Below the pieces are notes generated by a model. The model worked only from the letters and a program-made list of their open reading frames with translations, ran no database searches and was not told the DNA's origin. Made by a program: the position numbers and the translations under genes. From positions 1-6,722 of the forward strand of contig DMTG01000101.1 in NCBI GenBank assembly GCA_003477345.1: DNA of 6,722 bases, in the 5' to 3' direction. This DNA is from Succinivibrionaceae bacterium (GTDB taxonomy: Bacteria; Pseudomonadota; Gammaproteobacteria; Enterobacterales; Succinivibrionaceae). Position 1 is the stretch's first letter; each line of letters starts with the position of its first letter. Of the stretch, positions 1 through 6,720 are shown piece by piece.

Positions 1-32
1 CTAAATCTTACCTATTACGAAATTGCAGTTTT

Positions 33-1448
33 TTAGTTCCCAACTATGGTCGGGATAAAATCTCTTTTAGAGTCCTTGTCAGTGTACATTCTGGTATCAG
101 CAAGCTTGTAGAGATCATCAATATTGGTAGATTCTTCCGGGAAGAAGGCGCAGCCTAAGGACAGCGAGATCTGCAAAAAGACATTCTTTTCTATTTCCAC
201 AGGCTCTGTAACGGTATCCATAATATGATTTCTGATGGTTTCCACATCGCCTGCAGATCTGATATTTCTGGCCAGAATGGCAAATTCATCGCCGCCCAGT
301 CTTGCCAGAATATCATCATGGCGTACCGTCTTTCTAAGCCTGCTGGCAAATTCCATAATTACCAGATCTCCTACCGGGTGACCGTAACTGTCGTTGATGG
401 TCTTGAATTTGTTCAGATCGATTAAGAAGAGAGCGTGCTTGTGCTTCTCGTCCTTCTTGATGGTTTTCAGAATGTCGATAAAGGTCGAGTGATTATAGAT
501 CTGGGTCATCTGATCAAGCACCGAGCGTTTTCTGGATTCAAAATACAGCGACAGATGCAGATACAGAAGCAATAGCGAGATGAGACCTATGGCAATGGCA
601 AAGGTGTCATTGTAGGTAATAAGACCTTTTTCCGACTGAGGATTTCTTATGCGCAGCGCAAAATCTAGCATCTGATCTGAATAATGATCTCTCCAGAAAT
701 AGGTCAGGGGAGAATCATCATTAAAGAATTTTACATTGCCTGATATAAAGGACTGAGAGCCATTGTCAGGAGTAATTTTTATGGCATAGAAAAATTTAGT
801 ATCTTTGGGCTTGAAGCCTGATTCATTGAGGACTCTTTTAAGATCTAGGCAGATCATGACATTGCCCCAGAACATATTCTTTATGAATACGCTTTCTGTC
901 TTATAGAGAATATGCCGGCCGTCATCTTCCCGGTAGGGCCCCGTAGTCATGATTTTTCCGCGCTTGATGAGACCTTCGAGCATCTCCTGGGATTTGAGGG
1001 GGTTAAACAGGTTATAGCCGTTGTTCATGCCGTCATCAAAATTGGTCTTGCTGTAGGAGTAGCTGATTATGCCCTGCGGGGCCACCTTGACATTAATGAC
1101 AGCAGAAGAACGCTGCATAAGCGAATCTGCGAACTGTTCAAACTCCTTATAGGTAAAGTCTGGCTTTAAGCTTACGAAATTGCTCATGATGTTCAGATAG
1201 TCGTCGCACTTCTGGTACACCATTTTTATGGACGAAGAGAGTTTAGGCAGGGTTTCGCTTACGGCAATCTTGTCATAGGCTGTGGCCAGACTGTTGCTCT
1301 GATTTCTTATATAAGCGTATCCTGCCGCATAGATAAAAGATGCCATTACCAGAATCAGGATAATGATTATATTTTTATGCGCAAGTACAGATCTTTTCGT
1401 AAAGCTCTCCGAAACAGCAGAGTAGAAGTTATTGTTTTTATACTGCAA
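33..1448 (-). CDS. Membrane-anchored CHASE-GGDEF diguanylate cyclase
   Basis: This is a predicted inner-membrane enzyme that joins two GTP into cyclic di-GMP in response to an extracytoplasmic signal. The N-terminal membrane segment spans about residues 26-44. A periplasmic region (about 45-278) resembles a CHASE sensor: it has a 'FVSLKPDFTYKEFEQFA' start, a 'GYNLF' middle and a 'TTGPYREDDGRHILYKT...WGNVMICLDL' end. A second membrane segment lies at about 282-302. The GGDEF domain follows (about 306-465), with LDQMTQIYN at its start, the intact GGDEF active site at 385-389 and 'SLSLGCAFFP' near its end. The product-inhibition I-site RxxD (R376-D379) sits exactly five residues before GGDEF, so feedback inhibition is expected. 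There is no EAL domain. The start is TTG at 1448, directly preceded by an in-frame TGA, with no ATG before the first membrane segment and only a weak Shine-Dalgarno. The family call is firm; the CHASE assignment is likely; the ligand is unknown. The gene is divergent from rsmI. Confidence 0.92.
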   Translation of the reverse strand: MQYKNNNFYSAVSESFTKRSVLAHKNIIIILILVMASFIYAAGYAYIRNQSNSLATAYDKIAVSETLPKLSSSIKMVYQKCDDYLNIMSNFVSLKPDFTYKEFEQFADSLMQRSSAVINVKVAPQGIISYSYSKTNFDDGMNNGYNLFNPLKSQEMLEGLIKRGKIMTTGPYREDDGRHILYKTESVFIKNMFWGNVMICLDLKRVLNESGFKPKDTKFFYAIKITPDNGSQSFISGNVKFFNDDSPLTYFWRDHYSDQMLDFALRIRNPQSEKGLITYNDTFAIAIGLISLLLLYLHLSLYFESRKRSVLDQMTQIYNHSTFIDILKTIKKDEKHKHALFLIDLNKFKTINDSYGHPVGDLVIMEFASRLRKTVRHDDILARLGGDEFAILARNIRSAGDVETIRNHIMDTVTEPVEIEKNVFLQISLSLGCAFFPEESTNIDDLYKLADTRMYTDKDSKRDFIPTIVGN

Positions 1449-1501
1449 TCAGTATTTATCTTACTTTTTTTAAAGGCAGTTCTTCGCAAAAAAACATTAG
1501 G

Positions 1502-1545
1502 ACTGTGACAGTTGTTTTGTTTTGGCGGCCTTGGCGGTACAGTTG
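1502..1545. repeat. Short direct and inverted repeats in divergent promoter region
   Basis: The region between the cyclase gene and rsmI holds an 11-base near-palindrome, ACTGTGACAGT (1502-1512). It also has TTGGCGG twice with a 9-base period (1522-1528 and 1531-1537), and ACAGTTG twice, 31 bases apart, about three helical turns (1508-1514 and 1539-1545). These lie just upstream of the rsmI promoter candidate and upstream of the cyclase gene. They could be binding sites for a regulator, but each is short and could arise by chance. I recognise no known operator. Confidence 0.25.
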
Positions 1546-1573
1546 GATAAGCTCAAAGATCTGAGATTCTCTT

Positions 1574-1603
1574 TTGGCATATACGGCTTTCACGATATAT
1601 ACT
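1574..1603 (+). promoter_or_regulatory. Sigma70-type promoter candidate for rsmI-mltG
   Basis: TTGGCA (1574-1579) and TATACT (1598-1603) each match the sigma70 consensus at five of six positions and are 18 bases apart. An alternative -10, TATATA at 1596, gives a 16-base spacing. Transcription would start near 1610, leaving a leader of about 75 bases before rsmI. No equally good promoter was found on the minus strand for the cyclase gene. Confidence 0.6.
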
Positions 1604-1673
1604 AGACAGAGTTGTATGTTTTTCACCCCGGTATCTACGTTCTGTATTCAGGATTCGCAGCAGTCTGCCCTAT

Positions 1674-1678
1674 AAGGA
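1674..1678 (+). promoter_or_regulatory. Ribosome binding site of rsmI
   Basis: AAGGA lies seven bases before the ATG at 1686, near-ideal spacing, and supports that start. The core overlaps the TAA (1673-1675) that ends a 19-codon open frame beginning at 1616. Confidence 0.75.
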
Positions 1679-1685
1679 TTATTAA

Positions 1686-2531
1686 ATGTTGAAAAGTGCT
1701 CTCTATATCGTTCCGACCCCGATAGGCAATCTGGAAGATATAACTGAAAGAGCGGTAAAGGTTCTAAGAGAGGTCACTCTGATAGCGGCTGAGGACACTA
1801 GACATTCAAAGATTCTGCTGGACAGAATCGGTGAAGTGAAAGCCAGAATAATCAGCTGCTATGATCAGATAGAAGAGCAGAAGGCTTCGCTGCTGATAGA
1901 TGAAATAAAGAACGGCGGCTCGGTTGCCCTGATTTCCGATGCCGGTACTCCGCTTATAAATGATCCCGGCTACCGGGTGGTATCGATCTGTGCACAGGCA
2001 GGCGTAGAGGTCATCCCTCTGCCGGGTCCCTGCGCTCTTATAACCGCTCTGGAGGCTGCCGCGCTGCCAACTGACAGATTTGAATTCAGAGGATTCTTTC
2101 CTGTAAAGCGCAAAGAGCTGGAAGAAACTCTGACAGAGCTTAAAAATGCCGTGGGTACTACCGTGTTTTACGAGGCTCCCAGAAGGATTGTGGCAACATG
2201 TGAGCTTATGGCGGAAATTCTGCCTGATCATCCGGTGTGCCTGTGCCGTGAGCTTACCAAAACCTTTGAATCCTTCTACCGCATGCAGGCTTCTGACCTG
2301 CCCGAGTTTTTAAAAGCTGATCCTGACAGACAGAAAGGTGAGTTCGTGGTAGTGATAGGCGCCGCTGAAAAACGTGAGAGCGGCATCCCAAAGGAAGCGG
2401 TGGATGCGCTTCTAGAGCTTATGAAAACCACTCCACTGAAGGTAGCGGTTTCTGTAATAGCCAAACTCTGCGGAGTAAAGAAAAATGAGCTCTACGATCT
2501 TGGTGTAAAGCTCAGAGAAGAACAGCAGTAA
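1686..2531 (+). CDS. rsmI: 16S rRNA (cytidine1402-2'-O)-methyltransferase RsmI
   Basis: RsmI transfers a methyl group from S-adenosylmethionine to the 2'-O of C1402 in the 30S decoding centre, working with RsmH, which modifies the base. The 281-residue length fits the family. Signature blocks are in order: YIVPTPIGNLEDIT (7-20), AAEDTRH (34-40), SDAGTPLINDPGY (84-96), PLPGPCA (111-117), RGFFP (135-139), YEAPRR (162-167), CRELTKTFE (187-195) and GEFVVVIG (218-225). A C-terminal helical domain (about 236-276) contains 'LCGVKKNELYDLG', typical of RsmI. One oddity: the block usually written HDHNE is YDQIE here (59-63), losing both histidines and the asparagine. The ATG at 1686 has a strong ribosome binding site. 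mltG follows 49 bases after the stop, so the two are probably co-transcribed. Confidence 0.96.
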   Translation: MLKSALYIVPTPIGNLEDITERAVKVLREVTLIAAEDTRHSKILLDRIGEVKARIISCYDQIEEQKASLLIDEIKNGGSVALISDAGTPLINDPGYRVVSICAQAGVEVIPLPGPCALITALEAAALPTDRFEFRGFFPVKRKELEETLTELKNAVGTTVFYEAPRRIVATCELMAEILPDHPVCLCRELTKTFESFYRMQASDLPEFLKADPDRQKGEFVVVIGAAEKRESGIPKEAVDALLELMKTTPLKVAVSVIAKLCGVKKNELYDLGVKLREEQQ

Positions 2532-2580
2532 ATAAAAGAGACTCATAATCTCATATTTTTAGTAGATGTAGTTAGGTACG

Positions 2581-3729
2581 ATGAGAGTAAATATCAGGAA
2601 ATTTCTGTGGATTATTGCAATAGCTCTTCTGCTGCTGGTTACAGCTGGCGGCTATACCAGCTTTTCGCTTTATTCTCAGTACGCTGCTATTGATGAATAT
2701 AAAATTCCGCAGCGCTCAGAGGCCTATGAAGTCGAAGCCGGATCCAATGCAAAAATGGTAGCGGTTGATCTGGTGGGAGAGGAGTTTCCTCATCTGCTGC
2801 TGCGCATATGGGTGCAGGCCCATGGCGATCTTACCGCCATTCAGAAAGGCTCCTATGCAATTGACGGCAGCAAAAATCTGGCTGATACCTTAAAGGACAT
2901 GGTGGAAGGCAATGTAGTAGAAAAGATCTATCCGACCTGGCTGGTGGTAGAAGGCGATAATGTTCTCGATGTGCTGAACCGCTTAAAGAAAATCAAAGAT
3001 GTGGAAAAGGACTCCTTACGCAGTCTTAATAACGTCAAGTCGTTTATCGTGGATTCTTTAAAGGATCCGTTCCTGATTGAGGCGGTAGGCGGCCCGCATG
3101 ATACTCTAGAAGGGCTTCTGATGCCGGCCACGTATCCGGTTTTTGATCATATGCCGACCTCTTTTGTAGTAAGCAGGGCTCTCAAGGATATGGCCATGTT
3201 CATGCTAAGGGAGTGGAAAAACAGAGATCTGTCCATCAGTCTGAAAACCCCGTACGAAGCTCTCATCATGGCCTCCATAATCGAGCGCGAAACCCTGCTC
3301 GATTCTGAGAGACCTAAGGTTGCCGCAGTTTTCTACAACCGCATAAAAAAAGGCATGAGACTGCAGACTGATCCGACCGTTATGTACGGCATTGCACCTA
3401 ATTTCAAAGGCAGACTTACAAAAAGCATGCTGAACGTGGATACTGCATACAATACCTATACCAGAGCCGGCCTGCCTCCTTCACCTATATCGATGCCAAG
3501 CCGCGAATCAATTCTGGCGGCGCTGCATCCTGAAAACATCAAGGCGCTGTATTTTGTAGCCAGGAACATATCACCAGCAGACGGCCATGTTTTCTCCAAT
3601 TCTCTGAAAGAGCATAACTCAGCCGTGGCGGAGTATCGTAAAAAGGTCAAGGCCTACCGGCAGAAGAACAGCAAAGAAAAGGACAGTAAAGACTCAGAGC
3701 AGGAGAGCGATAAGAAAGATAAATCATAA
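2581..3729 (+). CDS. mltG: Endolytic murein transglycosylase MltG (YceG family)
   Basis: MltG cleaves nascent glycan strands within the chain, forming 1,6-anhydro ends, and is thought to set glycan strand length as a terminase in peptidoglycan synthesis. One N-terminal membrane anchor (about 8-30) places the rest in the periplasm. A LysM-like region lies at about 45-115. The catalytic domain carries EGLLMPATYPV (177-187), the catalytic glutamate motif SIIERET (232-238, E235 the likely general acid), RLQTDPTVMYG (260-270), AYNTYTRAGLPPSPISMP (289-306) and YFVARNISPADGHVFS...HN (324-346). The extra C-terminal tail (about 356-382) is rich in Lys, Ser, Asp and Glu. At 382 residues it is longer than E. 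coli YceG, about 340. The ATG start gives a proper membrane anchor; AGG at 2574-2576 is a modest ribosome binding site. Position upstream of tmk-holB matches E. coli. Confidence 0.96.
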   Translation: MRVNIRKFLWIIAIALLLLVTAGGYTSFSLYSQYAAIDEYKIPQRSEAYEVEAGSNAKMVAVDLVGEEFPHLLLRIWVQAHGDLTAIQKGSYAIDGSKNLADTLKDMVEGNVVEKIYPTWLVVEGDNVLDVLNRLKKIKDVEKDSLRSLNNVKSFIVDSLKDPFLIEAVGGPHDTLEGLLMPATYPVFDHMPTSFVVSRALKDMAMFMLREWKNRDLSISLKTPYEALIMASIIERETLLDSERPKVAAVFYNRIKKGMRLQTDPTVMYGIAPNFKGRLTKSMLNVDTAYNTYTRAGLPPSPISMPSRESILAALHPENIKALYFVARNISPADGHVFSNSLKEHNSAVAEYRKKVKAYRQKNSKEKDSKDSEQESDKKDKS

Positions 3730-3820
3730 CTGCTGTCTTAAAAGACTCCTGCTGTCCGCAGATCCTAAGCATCTTACGCAGGCAAAACTTCTGTCCTTCT
3801 ACATATATTTTCTCATTAAG

Positions 3821-3829
3821 TGTTACAAT
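3821..3829 (+). promoter_or_regulatory. Extended -10 promoter candidate for tmk-holB-lptF
   Basis: TGTTACAAT combines an upstream TG with TACAAT, five of six matches to the -10 consensus. The expected -35 position (about 3801-3806, ACATAT) is poor, as is common for extended -10 promoters. Transcription would begin near 3836, giving a leader of about 56 bases. The gap after mltG shows no convincing intrinsic terminator, so read-through from the rsmI-mltG transcript is also possible. Confidence 0.4.
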
Positions 3830-3891
3830 CTCATTTTTGAAAATGCAGTTTACGTAAGAGATCTGAGCATTGAATTTGATTGGGGCGGTTT

Positions 3892-4515
3892 ATGTCCGGG
3901 CTATTTATTACATTGGAAGGAACTGAAGGCGCAGGTAAAAGTTCTTTGGTGAAAGTTGTCAAAGACTACCTCGAGGGGCTCAATCGCAGAGTTATCTGCG
4001 TAAGAGAACCGGGCGGCACGCCGATAGCTGAAGATATGCGGGCGATTTTAAAGACCGTAAGATCTGATGATGAGCTCTGCCCGAAGGCCGAACTGATTTT
4101 AATGTATGCCGCCCGTGCCCAGCTTGTTGAGACGCTGATAAAACCCAAGCTTGCAGAAGGCTATGATGTGGTATGCGACAGGCATGATCTGTCCACGGTA
4201 GCCTATCAGGGAGGCGGCAGAGGCATTCCTTTCTGTACCCTTGACATGATGCGTCAGGTGGCGCTTGGAGATTTCAGGCCGGATCTTACTCTGCTTTTGG
4301 ACGTTGATCCTGTCGTCGGCATGCAGCGCGCCCGTTCCAGAGGCAGTCTTGACCGCTTCGAGCAGTCAGAGATGGATTTTTTTGTAAGAGTCAGAAATAC
4401 CTATCTTAAATGTGCAGAAAAACATCCTGACAAGATAAAAGTCATAGATGCCTCGGTCGATCAGCAAAGCGTGACCAGAGAGGCGCTGAAGATACTGGAG
4501 TCTCTGGTATGCTAG
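3892..4515 (+). CDS. tmk: Thymidylate kinase (dTMP kinase)
   Basis: This cytoplasmic enzyme phosphorylates dTMP to dTDP with ATP, an essential step of dTTP supply. The 207-residue product has the P-loop GTEGAGKS (10-17), REPGGTP (38-44), the DRH block with YQGGGRG (96-111), and the LID region RARSRGSLDRFEQ (146-158), whose arginines mark the E. coli-like type. The ATG at 3892 is preferred over an in-frame TTG at 3880. It gives the usual short N-terminus before the P-loop, and the purine run GGGG (3882-3885) stands six bases before it, which would lie inside the gene with the TTG start. The last seven bases overlap holB, so translation of the two is probably coupled. mltG upstream and holB downstream match E. 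coli gene order. Confidence 0.97.
   Translation: MSGLFITLEGTEGAGKSSLVKVVKDYLEGLNRRVICVREPGGTPIAEDMRAILKTVRSDDELCPKAELILMYAARAQLVETLIKPKLAEGYDVVCDRHDLSTVAYQGGGRGIPFCTLDMMRQVALGDFRPDLTLLLDVDPVVGMQRARSRGSLDRFEQSEMDFFVRVRNTYLKCAEKHPDKIKVIDASVDQQSVTREALKILESLVC
4497..4500 (+). promoter_or_regulatory. Ribosome binding site of holB inside tmk
   Basis: GGAG eight bases before the ATG at 4509 lies within the last codons of tmk. It supports the overlapping start of holB and suggests translational coupling. Confidence 0.65.
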
Positions 4516-5573
4516 ACAAGTGGCTGCAGCCTGCTTTCTCTGAGTTCTCCAGGGCATTCTTTGCAGGAAGACTGCCAGGATCGGTGGCTATAGCAGGCGC
4601 TTTTGACGCCGGTGCTGCCAGTCTTGCTCTGGAGTGTGCCAAACTCTACCTGTGTGAAAGCCCAGAGCAGGGCAGACCCTGCTGCAGGTGTCAAAACTGC
4701 CGCAGTTTTGAGCTTGGCAGCCAGCCTGATTTTCTAGGCATTTTAAGTGCATCCAGTGTAGACAGTGAAAGCGATCTTACCCATGATCCGCGGGTGCTGG
4801 CGCAGAACAGCGAAGATGACCGCGCGTCAGTGCATATTGCAGCTCTAAGAGCGCTGCCTGACTGGCTGAATCTCAACGGCATCAGCGGCAGAAAAGTTGC
4901 CGTGATTGCAAATGCACATCTGATGCAGGAGCAGGCCGCCAACGCCCTTCTGAAAATATTTGAGGAACCTCCTGCCAATACCCTTATAATTCTGCAGACC
5001 AGAAGCTTTGCTGATCTGCTTCCGACAATTCTCTCCAGAGCCTTTAAAATCAACGTTGCCATGTGCAAAAGCTCAGACGCGCTGGAGTTTTTAAAAGGCA
5101 CCAGTGTCGCTGAGGACGACAGCCTTAGGGAGGCAGTCGGAGATGAAAGACTGCTTCAGGTGGCGCTGGCTCTGAGTTCTAACGCTCCCTACGGCGCTCT
5201 GAAGATGTTAAAGGACGGGACAGCCAAAGCCTGCAGTGAGGCACTGGCAGCCATCTCTTCGGGACTTGCTGACAAGGCCTGTCTGAGCGAGGCTGTAAAC
5301 AGCCTGTTAAAAATCGACGGCAGACACCGCATGATCCTTCTGGGCGAATTTTTAAGAGAACTGCTAAAGTATAAGGCAAGAGTAGACAGCACTACTCTGC
5401 CGCTGCTATCAGGGCTTAAGCTGGAGGTTCTTGGAAATATCCGGGCTGAAAAGATTTTTGATGCCTATTCTCAGCTTAAGTACATACAGGATCAGCCGCC
5501 GCTGATTCCTTCCAGGGCCCCGGTGTCAATGATGTACTCCTGGCTTGCGGGACTTATTGAAAAGAACAGTTAG
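4509..5573 (+). CDS. holB: DNA polymerase III subunit delta prime
   Basis: Delta prime is the stator of the clamp-loader complex that places the beta sliding clamp on primed DNA. The 354-residue product has an AAA+ fold with a degenerate Walker A region (AGAFDAGAASLA, 29-40, no GKT), as expected for a non-ATP-binding delta prime. Zinc-module cysteines C49, C58, C61 and C64 have the same spacing as in the E. coli protein. Further blocks are ANALLKIFEEPPANTLIILQT (144-164) and LLPTILSRAFKI (170-181). The usual SRC motif reads SRA (176-178), keeping the arginine that can act as an arginine finger for the neighbouring subunit. The stretch at about 82-106 is acidic and looks longer than in E. coli (334 residues overall). 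The C-terminal collar domain is weakly conserved but helical. The start overlaps tmk by seven bases. Confidence 0.94.
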   Translation: MLDKWLQPAFSEFSRAFFAGRLPGSVAIAGAFDAGAASLALECAKLYLCESPEQGRPCCRCQNCRSFELGSQPDFLGILSASSVDSESDLTHDPRVLAQNSEDDRASVHIAALRALPDWLNLNGISGRKVAVIANAHLMQEQAANALLKIFEEPPANTLIILQTRSFADLLPTILSRAFKINVAMCKSSDALEFLKGTSVAEDDSLREAVGDERLLQVALALSSNAPYGALKMLKDGTAKACSEALAAISSGLADKACLSEAVNSLLKIDGRHRMILLGEFLRELLKYKARVDSTTLPLLSGLKLEVLGNIRAEKIFDAYSQLKYIQDQPPLIPSRAPVSMMYSWLAGLIEKNS

Positions 5574-5591
5574 ATAGGAAATTTAGAGACT

Positions 5592-6692
5592 GTGATACTT
5601 TCAAAATACATATTTAAAGAAATCTTCAAGGTACAGGCGGTTACGCTGTCTGTGCTGGTGGTGATGCTGGTAAGCCAGTCGGTGATCAAGTACGTGGGGC
5701 GCGCCGCTTCAGGTCAGATCCCCTCGAGCATTATCTCTCAGATGGTGATTTATTCACTGCCGTCGGTGCTGTATATCATGCTGCCGCTGTCTCTGTTTGT
5801 GGGCGTTCTGGTGGCTCTGGGCAGAATATCAACTGATTCTGAAATGGTGGTCATGCGCTCGGTGGGCTTTTCTACCGCATCCATACTCAAAATAGTCATG
5901 TGGCTTGCTCTGGGCACAGCCGTGGCATCAGCTACGGTTTCTCTGTATGTTGAGCCCTGGGCGGTGCGCAGTCAGGATAAGCTGGTAGACGACGCCAAAA
6001 AAAATCCTCAGTACATGCCGGTAGAGGCGGGGCGCTTTGTAAATTTCTCTTACAAGTACACCGTATTTTTAAATGATGTATCGACTTCACGCTCGGGCAA
6101 TAAAGACACCAGCAACATCTATCTGTTCTCTCAGCCTTTTAATACAGCTGAAGGCTTTGTTATCACCTCAACCTCTGGACACGTGCAGTATGACGAGGAT
6201 GGCAATCAGTGGGTGCATCTCATAGACGGCAACCGCTATGAAGGACCGCTGGCCAGCGGCGAATTCCGCAGGATGCATTTTGAGAAAGCGGAATTTCCAA
6301 GCGATATAAATTCAGGCAAGCGCGACGAACAGAATACCATTTCAGGACTTACCACAGCCCAGCTTATGGAATCAGATGATCCTAAAGCCAAAATCGAAAT
6401 CCAGTGGCGCATAAGCCCGATATTTGTCTGCTTTATTATGACCATGGTTGCTGTGCCTTTAGGCCTCATAAATCCAAGACAGGGCAGATTTGCAAGGCTG
6501 GGACCTGCCATACTGCTGTATATTTCATACTATATGCTGATTCTCGGTTTTAGAAACATGATGAATTCTGGAATAATGTGGATGTATCCTGGACTATATT
6601 CGGTGCCGCTGATATTTCTGCTTTTTGTTGCGCTGCCGCTGTATACCGGATCAGGTATTTTAAATACCCTCAGAAATATAAGGAAAAAGTAA
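5592..6692 (+). CDS. lptF: LPS export ABC transporter permease LptF
   Basis: LptF pairs with LptG and the ATPase LptB to extract lipopolysaccharide from the inner membrane and pass it to LptC/LptA. The 366-residue product has the family layout: three membrane segments (about 16-36, 50-74, 98-120), a periplasmic beta-jellyroll domain (about 121-268, including 'TAEGFVITSTSGHVQ'), then three more (about 274-294, 303-321, 333-352). Conserved blocks are LPLSLFVGVLVALGRISTDSEMVVMRSVG (64-92) and EPWAVRSQDKLVDDAKKNP (121-139). These fit LptF better than LptG, with an N-terminus MILSKYIFKE like E. coli MIIIRYLVRE. The start is GTG; a purine stretch (AGGAA at 5576-5580, AGAGA at 5584-5588) lies upstream. 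It follows holB by 18 bases. No lptG follows: the terminator comes three bases after the stop. Confidence 0.94.
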   Translation: MILSKYIFKEIFKVQAVTLSVLVVMLVSQSVIKYVGRAASGQIPSSIISQMVIYSLPSVLYIMLPLSLFVGVLVALGRISTDSEMVVMRSVGFSTASILKIVMWLALGTAVASATVSLYVEPWAVRSQDKLVDDAKKNPQYMPVEAGRFVNFSYKYTVFLNDVSTSRSGNKDTSNIYLFSQPFNTAEGFVITSTSGHVQYDEDGNQWVHLIDGNRYEGPLASGEFRRMHFEKAEFPSDINSGKRDEQNTISGLTTAQLMESDDPKAKIEIQWRISPIFVCFIMTMVAVPLGLINPRQGRFARLGPAILLYISYYMLILGFRNMMNSGIMWMYPGLYSVPLIFLLFVALPLYTGSGILNTLRNIRKK

Positions 6693-6694
6693 TC

Positions 6695-6720
6695 AAAAGC
6701 TGCCACTGACAGCTTTTTTT
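6695..6720 (+). terminator. Rho-independent terminator after lptF
   Basis: A perfect 8-bp stem (AAAAGCTG at 6695-6702 with CAGCTTTT at 6710-6717) with a 7-base loop runs into seven T residues (6714-6720). It lies three bases after the lptF stop and should end the tmk-holB-lptF transcript. Confidence 0.88.

Noticed and set aside
1..32. Possible neighbour gene at the left edge
   Set aside because: Only 32 bases are available beyond the cyclase stop; no coding frame, terminator or RNA can be supported.
1806..2231. Open frame of 141 codons on the minus strand inside rsmI
   Set aside because: It is antisense to a conserved gene and has no family features.
2538..2560. GAGA...TCTC hairpin followed by a T-rich stretch between rsmI and mltG
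   Set aside because: The stem is only 4 bp with a 7-base loop and low stability, and the T run is offset from it; this is unlikely to be a terminator.
3733..3770. Small inverted repeats after mltG (GTCTTAAAAGAC, CTGC-GCAG)
   Set aside because: Stems of 4-5 bp without a following T tract do not form an intrinsic terminator.
3880..3891. Upstream TTG start for tmk
   Set aside because: It would place the purine-rich ribosome binding site inside the gene and add four residues absent from the usual short Tmk N-terminus.
4691..5101. Open frame of 136 codons on the minus strand inside holB
   Set aside because: It lies wholly within the well-supported holB gene and shows no recognisable domain; it is a shadow of coding on the other strand.
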